From positions 558,001-622,000 of the forward strand of contig NZ_CP128400.1 of the NCBI RefSeq assembly GCF_030389965.1: 64,000 nt of DNA, given 5' to 3'. The position numbers and the translations under genes were made by a program. This document shows, one piece after another, positions 51,566 through 60,400 of this stretch (positions within the stretch are counted from its first letter, which is position 1; each line of letters opens with the position of its first letter). The notes under the pieces were generated by a model, which saw only the letters and a list, made by a program, of their open reading frames with translations, ran no database searches and was not told where the DNA came from. The DNA comes from Candidatus Chlorohelix allophototropha (GTDB lineage Bacteria > Chloroflexota > Chloroflexia > Chloroheliales > Chloroheliaceae).

Positions 51566-52942
51566 GTGAAGAGAAAGCCGAAAAATATTGTAGTTGGGGT
51601 CAGCCTTGCTATTATATTGCTTTTCTCTGCAACCCTATTACCTGTAACCGCCGCAAGCCCTGAAAACGGATTTTCCTACCTCGCAGAAGTTGCAGCAGCC
51701 GTTAATGTTCGAAACCCTCGTCAATTCCAATATTATAATCAAACGGGGCATAGTGTAAGCGGACCGCTATTGAGATATTACCGCAGTACCGGTGGAATTA
51801 CCCGTCATGGCTATCCTATTACTGAACTCCTTTTGCGCGATGGTCATTACGTCCAATATTTTGAGCGAAGTGTGCTAGAGTTTTACCCAGATTACAGCGG
51901 TACTCCCCAAGAAGTTGCCCCAGTATCTTTATTTGGAGCCGATAATATCGGTGATAAAGCTACGGTTCAAGCTTTTGAAAGCACAGCTGATCGCTGGTAT
52001 TTCCCAGAAACTTCCCATAGTGTGTCGGGAGAATTCCTGTCATTCTGGCGGAATAATGGAGAGCGTCAATCTCTTGGTCTGCCACTGAGCGAACCCTTCG
52101 AAGAAACTCAACCTGACGATTCTAAATTGCTGGTACAATATTTTGAGTATGCCAAGCTCGAATATCACGCCGACTCGGAAGGGATTCAAATTGCCCATTC
52201 CGGGTTAAAGAGAGCAGAGTCTGAGCTTGACTCACAGCTTTTTGCTACTGCTCCTTTGGCACGTCTGACTGAACAGCGTCAGGTAAGAATACCCTCGCTG
52301 ATGTTCCATTATGTTAGAACGGTAGATCGAAAGAAAGATTTGCTTGGGTATCGCCTTTCGGTAACTCCCGAAACTTTTGGTAAATATCTGGACTGGCTCA
52401 AGGAGAATGGCTACCATACTGTAACGCTCGCGCAAGTTATGGATGCGCTTAAATATGGAGTGCAACTGCCTGAAAAAGCGATTAACCTACGTTTCGATGA
52501 CGGACATGCTGATATGTGGACTGCCTACCTCGCTTTAAAAGAGCGCGGCATGACTGCTACCTTTTATGTAATCACCCAACGGCTTGAGTTGTTGCCGGAA
52601 CAATGGCGACAAATTGACCAAGATGGTTTTGAGGTTGCACCGCATACCCGTACTCACCCAGATTTGCGGACAGTGCGCGATCTAAACGCGGAAATAAGCG
52701 GTAGCAAACAAGACCTCGAAGAGATGTTGGGGCATCCAACCCGCACTTTTGCTTACCCCTATGGCAAATACAGCGATGCTATTATTAAAGCCACTACCGA
52801 TAGCGGGATTGAAATGGCGGTTTCCACCGATGGCGGCTATAACTTCCTCTTGAATAATATGTACAAGCAACCCACGATTAGCGTAACCGGAGACGATACT
52901 ATGCAGGACTTTATCAATAAAGTAAAAGCCGGAACCCGTTGA
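51566..52942 (+). CDS. Secreted polysaccharide deacetylase (CE4/NodB) with two FGYP-type modules
   Basis: A 458-aa exported enzyme. The signal peptide is about 1-29. Two divergent copies of the module seen in the propeller proteins follow: GHSVSG...GGITRHGYPITE...VQYFER and SHSVSGEFLSFWRNNG...LGLPLSE...VQYFEYAKLEYH. A NodB-type domain (about 235-455) has LRFDDGH (first Asp pair), HTRTHPDL (metal His pair) and YPYGKYS. The canonical TFDDG Thr is Arg here. Expected activity is N-deacetylation of peptidoglycan or another amino-sugar polymer. GTG at 51566 is used as start; no good Shine-Dalgarno is visible. The modules probably hold the enzyme at the cell wall (inference). Confidence 0.86.
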   Translation: MKRKPKNIVVGVSLAIILLFSATLLPVTAASPENGFSYLAEVAAAVNVRNPRQFQYYNQTGHSVSGPLLRYYRSTGGITRHGYPITELLLRDGHYVQYFERSVLEFYPDYSGTPQEVAPVSLFGADNIGDKATVQAFESTADRWYFPETSHSVSGEFLSFWRNNGERQSLGLPLSEPFEETQPDDSKLLVQYFEYAKLEYHADSEGIQIAHSGLKRAESELDSQLFATAPLARLTEQRQVRIPSLMFHYVRTVDRKKDLLGYRLSVTPETFGKYLDWLKENGYHTVTLAQVMDALKYGVQLPEKAINLRFDDGHADMWTAYLALKERGMTATFYVITQRLELLPEQWRQIDQDGFEVAPHTRTHPDLRTVRDLNAEISGSKQDLEEMLGHPTRTFAYPYGKYSDAIIKATTDSGIEMAVSTDGGYNFLLNNMYKQPTISVTGDDTMQDFINKVKAGTR

Positions 52943-53252
52943 TTTACCGCAGTCACACCAACTTTCCACAGGAATAATTATCCCACATTTATCCACTAAA
53001 AAGATTTAGATTTACAAAGAAAAAAGCTGCTGGAATCGCTAACAGCGGGTTGACCGCTCCTCAGTGTGGACAGCAAGAAAAAGGAGTTGATCGGTAACTT
53101 CAAGAAAAGTGGACAAACATGCAGCAAAAGCCAGAGTATGTAAATGTCCATGATTTCGGTCAGGAAGGGTTGATCTAATCTGTCCATCCTGAAGAAGCTG
53201 CTTTAGGAGAAAACGGGAAGTTGTTTTTTTACGACCCCTGCGTTTTGTAACT
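52943..53252. other. Convergent intergenic region
   Basis: 310 bp between the deacetylase gene and the convergent REC-GGDEF-EAL gene. No gene is supported and no strong terminator stem could be identified. A minus-strand frame at 52996-53187 has Leu/Ser-rich random composition. Confidence 0.4.
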
Positions 53253-54980
53253 TTACTCGGATAAAACTAGTGTTTTTTCACTTTGCAATAATACTTCGAA
53301 ATCTGCGGCTGGCACTGGACGGCTAAACAAGTAGCCTTGCATCTCATCGCAGTTCTGTTGCGACAAGAAGCGTGCTTCAGATTCGTTTTCGACTCCCTCA
53401 GCTACTATCTTTAACCCTAGGTTATGTCCTAATTGGATAATCGATTTAGCGATCGATTGCGCCTCAAGGTCTTGAGATAAATGTATTACAAAGGAGCGAT
53501 CGATTTTGAGTATATCGAAAGGCAGTTGCCTTAAATATGACAGAGAGGAATAACCGGTTCCAAAATCGTCAATTGCCAATTCAATACCCAACATTTTAAG
53601 CTCACTAAGTATCCGACTGACCGTACTAAAATCCTTAACCAGAATACTTTCAGTTAATTCTAATTCAAGGTTATGGGGATTGAGGGAACTTTCTTCAAGG
53701 GTATCTCTGATTTTCTGGCTCAATAGAGGGTCAGAAAATTGGCGGGCTGAGATATTGACGGCAATTCGAAAATCGGAGAAATACTTATCGCACCATTCTT
53801 TTGCTTTCAAACAGGAGACCCGAAAAATATAATCCCCCAATGGGATAATCAAGCCGGTATCTTCGGCGATAGGTATAAATTTAGCTGGGGAAATTATCCC
53901 CTCTTCTGGGTGTAACCAGCGTATCAAAGCTTCCGCACCCACGATTTTTCCTGTTTTCAGATTTATTTGAGGCTGAAAATAAACCTCAAACTCGTTCCTC
54001 TCCAAAGCCCGATGCATTGAAGCTTCGAGCTTAAGGCTTTCAATAGATTTATTATGTATAAATGGGCTATAAAACTGGCTTCGGTTTGCGCCTAATTTTC
54101 TGGCTTCCAGCAAAGCTTCTTCCGCCCGTCTCAGCACAATATCAAAATCATCGCCATCTTCTGGATAAAATGCAAAGCCTATATTGGTATTAATATAAAC
54201 TTCTTGATCCTTTAGTTGGCATGGTTTGAAAACCGTTTCGGCAATAATTGTGGAGAACTCCTCCATAAAGTCTTTTGGTTGGGGCAATGAGCTAAATAAG
54301 ACCGCAAATTTATCATTATCGACACGGGCAAGAGTTTGATTCTGATCAAGCAAATCGTTCAATCGTTCCACCACAGTTCGAACTATGGTATCACTAGCTT
54401 CCTGACCTAAGCTGCTGTTTATTTCATTCAGCCTTTCGATACTTAATACTAAAACTGGCAATGAGAGCAGGTCAAGATCAATTAGGTTTGCCACAGCATC
54501 TCTGAAACGACTGTACATCTGGCGACTATTGGGTAACCCTGTCAGATTATCGAAAAGCAACAGGCGATCCATTTCTTCTTTTATTTCTGCTTGATATTTT
54601 TGTTTGCGAGTCTGTTGCTTGGAAAGTTGGGTTCGGATAGCGTCTAGCACTTCAATACGAGTAAAAGGTTTGGTTAGATAATCTTCCGCGCCAAGGCTCA
54701 TTCCCTGCCTGAAATCGGCTTTAGAAGCGCGAGCTGTCAGGAAAAGGAAAGGAATTGTATCTGTAGTGGCATCATTTCTAAGGGTGGTTAAAACCCCATA
54801 ACCGTCCAATTCGGGCATCATCACATCACAAATGATCAAATCAGGCAGTTCTTGTTTGGCTTTTTCAACCCCAAACCGTCCATTTTCTGCATCAAAAGCC
54901 TCATAACCTTCTGCCAGTAAGAGTTCAACGAGGTTTGCTCGGACGTGTTTTTCATCTTCGATTACCAGTATTTTAACCAT
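53253..54980 (-). CDS. REC-GGDEF-EAL response regulator, probable c-di-GMP phosphodiesterase
   Basis: A 575-aa output protein. The receiver (1-125) has acceptor D52 in LIICDVMMPELDG. The GGDEF domain (about 140-300) is degenerate: the GG(D/E)EF position reads VDNDKF, so cyclase activity is unlikely. The EAL domain (about 315-565) keeps EALIRW, ELTESI, DDFGTGYSSLSYL, LKIDRSFV and VAEGVE, so hydrolysis of cyclic-di-GMP is expected. It is the last gene of a four-gene sensor operon, 36 bp after a PAS kinase. The receiver resembles that of the receiver-kinase at 56338-57462, suggesting a common phosphodonor. Confidence 0.92.
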   Translation of the reverse strand: MVKILVIEDEKHVRANLVELLLAEGYEAFDAENGRFGVEKAKQELPDLIICDVMMPELDGYGVLTTLRNDATTDTIPFLFLTARASKADFRQGMSLGAEDYLTKPFTRIEVLDAIRTQLSKQQTRKQKYQAEIKEEMDRLLLFDNLTGLPNSRQMYSRFRDAVANLIDLDLLSLPVLVLSIERLNEINSSLGQEASDTIVRTVVERLNDLLDQNQTLARVDNDKFAVLFSSLPQPKDFMEEFSTIIAETVFKPCQLKDQEVYINTNIGFAFYPEDGDDFDIVLRRAEEALLEARKLGANRSQFYSPFIHNKSIESLKLEASMHRALERNEFEVYFQPQINLKTGKIVGAEALIRWLHPEEGIISPAKFIPIAEDTGLIIPLGDYIFRVSCLKAKEWCDKYFSDFRIAVNISARQFSDPLLSQKIRDTLEESSLNPHNLELELTESILVKDFSTVSRILSELKMLGIELAIDDFGTGYSSLSYLRQLPFDILKIDRSFVIHLSQDLEAQSIAKSIIQLGHNLGLKIVAEGVENESEARFLSQQNCDEMQGYLFSRPVPAADFEVLLQSEKTLVLSE

Positions 54981-55016
54981 AGTTACCTTTAAGCCTTGTT
55001 AACGTATGCTAGAACT

Positions 55017-56216
55017 TTATGTAAGAGGGATAACCACTTGAATAGTTGTTCCAACCCCTTCGATACTGGAAATATTAATTTCTCCCAAATGTCGGTCAAT
55101 GCAGCGCTTGACAATGGCTAGACCTAAACCTGTACCCGGAATATTACCCACATTGTTGCCACGATGAAAAGGTTCAAACAAGCGGGAACGATCATTTTGT
55201 GGGATGCCAATACCTTGGTCTTTGATAGTGAAAACAATCTTATCAGGCTCACGTTTTAACTCGAATTCAACGATAGTGTCCTGTGCAGAATATTTTGTAG
55301 CATTAGTCAACAGGTTCCAAAGTATATTGCGTATCAATTTCCAATCGGCAAATACATTAAAATCCGAACCTTCCTGACTGAAATTTATCTTGTGGCTTGT
55401 CTCATCTGCAAATTGCACCTCTTCAACAAGTTTTAAGCCGAAAGCTGCAATATCGAATTCATAAGGATCAAAGCTTAGTTTATCAGATTCTGCTTTCCCG
55501 ATAATAAGTATATCATTAAGCAAAGTCGTCATGCTTGTTACACTTGACTTGATAAATCCAATGTGTTTTAAAACTTTCTCCCACGCCCATTTCTCTCCAT
55601 AAAACTCCATTAATTCAGCTGAAGATAAAATAGTGGTTAACGGAGTGCGAAATTCATGGGAAACCAACGATATAAACCTGTTTCTAAGTTCAGTAAGCTC
55701 TTTCTCAGTTTCCTGTAACGAGTTTGATACTTCAAATATTTTATGATCTGTGCCCTTAAAAATGAATTCAATAGTCCCTAACTGATAACCTGATTGATCT
55801 AATAATGGAATAAGTTTCATTATATAAGATTTATTCTCATAGTGAAATTCGATTATAGATTCTATTCTAATAAATATATCTGATAAATATGTTTCTATTT
55901 TAGAATAAATTTCTGATGGTAAAGTTTCTCTAATGTGCTTTCCAACTACATGTAACTCGGCTAAAGGTTCATTTTGGGTAACAAATCTACCTTCAACCAT
56001 AGTATAAATCAGGTTATTATCCAGTAATGCCACTAGTTCAAAAGGCATATTCTGAATCAAAGTTTTATTTTGATATGCCTGTAACTTTAAAGCCTCTTCT
56101 AACCGCTCCTTTTCCCTTAACGCCTCTTGCAAAAGCAATCTGGTTTCATCCAAATTCTCCGATATTGCTTTAGCAGTATAATTTGTATTTTTTTCCTGCT
56201 CGAAATAGCTCATCAC
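55017..56216 (-). CDS. PAS sensor histidine kinase (soluble)
   Basis: A 399-aa cytoplasmic kinase. A short coiled coil (about 20-50) is followed by a PAS-like domain (about 54-155), HisKA with His187 in SHEFRTPLTT, and HATPase with LLTNATKYS, KDQGIGIP, LFEPFHRGNNVG and GTGLGLAIVK. All catalytic boxes are intact. Its FHRGNNVG box is near-identical to those of the other two kinases in this operon, which suggests duplication. It has no receiver, so the adjacent REC-GGDEF-EAL protein is the likely target. The 121-bp gap upstream could hold an internal promoter. Confidence 0.9.
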   Translation of the reverse strand: MMSYFEQEKNTNYTAKAISENLDETRLLLQEALREKERLEEALKLQAYQNKTLIQNMPFELVALLDNNLIYTMVEGRFVTQNEPLAELHVVGKHIRETLPSEIYSKIETYLSDIFIRIESIIEFHYENKSYIMKLIPLLDQSGYQLGTIEFIFKGTDHKIFEVSNSLQETEKELTELRNRFISLVSHEFRTPLTTILSSAELMEFYGEKWAWEKVLKHIGFIKSSVTSMTTLLNDILIIGKAESDKLSFDPYEFDIAAFGLKLVEEVQFADETSHKINFSQEGSDFNVFADWKLIRNILWNLLTNATKYSAQDTIVEFELKREPDKIVFTIKDQGIGIPQNDRSRLFEPFHRGNNVGNIPGTGLGLAIVKRCIDRHLGEINISSIEGVGTTIQVVIPLT

Positions 56217-56337
56217 TTAGCCCTCAATGGATCGGTTTCGATGCTGCAAAGCAATAATCCAATTTTTACCAGATTCATAATTAATGCTTTCATATACAAT
56301 TTTACTACATTTCGCGGGTAATCAAATCAGCAATATT

Positions 56338-57462
56338 TTAATTACTTGTGGTATTGCATGGAATCGATATATAGAAAGTTGTACCGATACCGGAGGTACT
56401 CTCAAATGTTATTACACCCTTATGCATCTCTACAGCCTGTTTGGTAATCAATAAACCCAAGCCTGTACCGGTTATCTCTCCAACATTATTAGCACGATGA
56501 AATGGCTCAAATAAGTTAGCCTGATCTTCAGGCGGGATTCCGATACCCTCATCTTTAACTTTGATTACACAATTATCACCTTCAGCAACTATTTCGATTA
56601 GCACTTTACTACCGAATGAGGAATATTTAATGGCATTTGAGATTAGATTAGAGAATATTTGTCTGATTAATTTGAGATCTGCTAGTAGCACCCCATGAAA
56701 ATTACTTGCAAAAACTACTTTATGCTTTGCTCCCATTGTAAGGCGCATCTCACTTATAATACTTTCAGCATAGTTTGAAATATCTATTAATTCTGGTCTA
56801 AAATTAAAGCGTGAAGTCTCAAGCTGCCCTATTAGCAATATATCATCTAAAGCCTGTGATAAACGCAAAGCAGCGGATTCTGCATGTTTTAAATAGATTT
56901 GATGCTCTTCTAGCGTTAATTTATCACTATAATCTCGTATTAAATTTATAGAAGAAATTATTACAGTTAGGGGAGTTCGAAATTCATGAGAAAACATAGA
57001 TATAAATTTTGATTTTATTTTGAAGCGTTCTTCAGCTTGTATTAGAGACTGACTCAAATCCTCAAGTTTTTGCTCATAATCTCTTTCCAGAATCTGCTTT
57101 TTTTCCAACCGCGCTTTTATTGATTCCAATAATTCCGAGAGAGTAAAAGGTTTGGTGAGATAGTCATCTGCACCCAACGCCATCCCCCGCCGAATATCGT
57201 TTTTTTCGGTTCTAGCCGTAAGAAATATAAATGGTACATTTACCAGTTTGGGTTCAGCGCGAACGCCTAATAAAACTCCATATCCATCTAGTTTAGGCAT
57301 CAGCACATCACAAATAATTAGATCAGGAACTTCGCCTATTGCTAATTCGAGTCCTTGCTGCCCATCCGAAGCGCTAAGCACCACATAGCCTTCGAATCTC
57401 AGATTCTCTGAGACCTCTTCTAATAGAGGAGCTTCATCATCAATTACTAAAATGCAAGTCAT
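56338..57462 (-). CDS. Receiver-histidine kinase (REC-HisKA-HATPase)
   Basis: A 374-aa protein with an inverted hybrid layout. An N-terminal receiver (acceptor D52 in LIICDVLMPKLDG) is joined by a coiled coil (about 118-150) to HisKA (His159 in FSHEFRTPLTV) and HATPase (NLISNAIKYS, KDEGIGIP, FEPFHRANNVG, GTGLGLLIT). The kinase may be gated by phosphorylation of its own receiver, making it a relay node between the large PAS kinase upstream and the GGDEF-EAL protein downstream (inference). The start is the ATG at 57462, 22 bp after the upstream stop. Confidence 0.9.
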   Translation of the reverse strand: MTCILVIDDEAPLLEEVSENLRFEGYVVLSASDGQQGLELAIGEVPDLIICDVLMPKLDGYGVLLGVRAEPKLVNVPFIFLTARTEKNDIRRGMALGADDYLTKPFTLSELLESIKARLEKKQILERDYEQKLEDLSQSLIQAEERFKIKSKFISMFSHEFRTPLTVIISSINLIRDYSDKLTLEEHQIYLKHAESAALRLSQALDDILLIGQLETSRFNFRPELIDISNYAESIISEMRLTMGAKHKVVFASNFHGVLLADLKLIRQIFSNLISNAIKYSSFGSKVLIEIVAEGDNCVIKVKDEGIGIPPEDQANLFEPFHRANNVGEITGTGLGLLITKQAVEMHKGVITFESTSGIGTTFYISIPCNTTSN

Positions 57463-57484
57463 GCGCTAAATCTCCAAATAATGC

Positions 57485-60400
57485 TCAAACCTGAAATGCT
57501 GGTAATTCAACAATGAAGGTAGAGCCTTCCCCTACCTGACTTTCAAAAGAAATTGTGCCATAGTGTTGCTCAACGGCGTTAAGCGTAATTGTTAAGCCCA
57601 ATCCGGTTCCTGCCACAGAGCCGACATTTGCTGCCCTATGGAAAGCATCAAAGAGCAACGATTTATCCTTTTCGGGTATTCCTATGCCAAAATCTTTAAC
57701 TTTAATTATTATATTACTATTTACCCTTGCCAATTCAAAGATAATATTACTACCTACGGGTGAATACTTACAGGCATTGGTCATCAAGTTATTTATTACC
57801 TGCCGCATTAGCTTACGGTCAAAAAGAGTTACTAAGCTTTCATCATATGCGTTAAAAGAAAAATTATGGCGGTTTTCATCAAGCGTAATTATTTCATCTA
57901 CTATATCCAAGCAGAACAATCTCAAGTCATCCAGCACCGGGTTAAACGGTACACGTTCTTCTTGAATCCGGCTTATTGATAAAACGTCATCCAATAATTG
58001 GGTCATATGCTTTACTGCGTTATGGATTTTATCCACACGTCTATGAACCTGTTCAATATTCATTCGTTCTATATAATCTTGCAGCGCATCGCTGGCAGCT
58101 TGAATGGTGGCAAGAGGAGTTCTAAATTCGTGTGAAGCGGTTGATACAAAACGGGATTTTAATTCGGTTAATTCCTTTTGCTTTTCCAGTGCTTGGCGTA
58201 AGCTTACTTCAGCTTCTTTACGCTGTGTAATATCATAGAGCGAACCAAAAATATAGTTATTATCACGTGTATGTATTTTATAAGCGCGTATTTCAACTAC
58301 CAGCTTTACGCCATCTTTTCTCTTGAAATTAACCTCAAGCGTTGGTATCGCAATAGTTCCTTCCATTTTTTGGAACAATGCTCTAATTAGCTGCATATCA
58401 TCTTCAGAAACAATGGCAAGTTGCACAATCGGTTGTTCCACTGCTTCAAAACGACTATAACCACTCAGTTCGGTAAAAGCATTATTAACATCCAACACTA
58501 TGCCATCCATAGTGGAAAGCATCAAAGGGTCTGGCGAATATTCAAACAATACTTTAAAACGTTCTTCACTTTCGCGTAACGCTTGCTCTACCGCTTTTTG
58601 CTCGGTTATATCCTGGAATGTTCCAAATAAATGGGTTACTTTTCCATTCTTGATAATTGGCTTGATTCTATTGTAGAGATAAATTCCATCGCCTTGCGGA
58701 TTTATAAAGCGAATTTCCCCATCAAAGTTCACTTGATTGGTAGCAACATCCTCAAATGCATTTATTAGTAATTGGCGATCCTCTGAATGGCATGAATTGA
58801 TTAAAGCGTTAAAATCAGGGATGTCTATTGCCTGTTCGTATCCTAGCACTCGGTGCGCCTGTTCTGACCAGTTAAACTTTTTTTGCTCCCAATCCAAAGA
58901 CCAGTTTCCAATGCTTGCCATACGTTGAGCTTCCGCAAGAACTGCTTCATTTTCTCGCAGTTGTTCTTCCATCAACTTACGCTCGGTAATATCAGTGGAA
59001 ACACCACAAATGGCATAGGCTTTTCCATCCAAATCAAATAGCGGCGACTTAATAGATAGGTAGATATGAATCCCGTCCGGTTGCGGCACTATTTCCTCAA
59101 ACTGAATTGGTTTTCTTAATTCCATCACTTTCCGGTTATTTTCTAAATATTGGCGAGCATTTTCAGTCTGATATATATCGAAAAGATTAATCTTTCCAGA
59201 AAAGGAACGATCTTTTATAAATAGTTCCTCATATCTACGGTTTAGCAGCAGCATATTGCCATCGTAATCAGTCACATAGATAATTGCACTGGAATTATCC
59301 ATTATTGCTTGCAATTGGTCGGTAGTTTTGCGCAAGGTTTCTTGGTAACGTTTGCGAGCAGTAATATCACGGCTTACACATACTGCGCCGATATGTTCAC
59401 CTTCATCATTTTCCAGCACTTCTATTGAAGACAACAGGTTTATTTCTATTTCATCTGCTCGCATGTAACAGATTTCTTCATTCCAATTACCTTTATCTTC
59501 GAGTTGTTGCAGAATCTCGTAACGACGTAATAATAATTCGGATTTTTCACCGAATACTTCAAAAAAGTCGCGGCTTATTGCATGTTCCGCCTTTAAACCG
59601 AATATACGCTCAGCAGCTTTATTCCAACTGCGAATTTTAAAGCTTGCATCCGTAGCAACCACCGCTTCTTGAACGTTATTTTGCAAACTGGCGTGGTAGA
59701 GCATTTGCTGCTCCCACTGCTTGCGCTGAGTAATGTCCCGCACAATGCCAACTACACCGTTTTCGCCGGATTCATCGGTTATTGATGATATGGAAAGTTC
59801 GGCTTCGAAAAAATCACCACTCATACGTGTGGCTTTAAACTCAAGTTGCTGTGTTATTCCATTTACCAACACTTCTTGCATTATTAATTGAAGTTGAGCT
59901 TGTGATTCAGCGCTAGCCAGCTCAATAAAATTCTTGCCGATACAGTTTCTTTCACTACAGCCAAAAATTGTGATGAAGGCTTGATTTATCTGTGCAATCC
60001 CTTTCCCAATGTATTCCAGAAATATTGCATCACTACTATTATGAAATATGAGTTCTAGCCGTTCTTTTGAGCGTTTAAGTTCATTAGTGCGCTCAAGAAC
60101 CCTATTTTCCAGTTCCTGTGAATAAGTTACTATTTGTTCGTGTAAGCTTGCCTGTGAAATTGCAATTGCTAGCAAATCAGCTACTTCGTGAACTATTTGT
60201 TGGTCATAAGGGGAAATAGAAAACGGAACTGACGAACTAATCCATAAAACACCTAACAATTCATCTTGTCGGATCAAGGGCACTTGAAGAACTGAGCGCA
60301 CGTCTTTAGGATAGAGAATAGTATTTCTATCTTTGATAGAATTTATATCATCTAAAAGTAAATCTGAACCTTCGCTTAAATTCTCAATATCAAATATATT

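Noticed and set aside
52996-53187. 63-codon minus-strand frame
   Set aside because: Leu/Ser-rich with no start signals, lying in a convergent gap.
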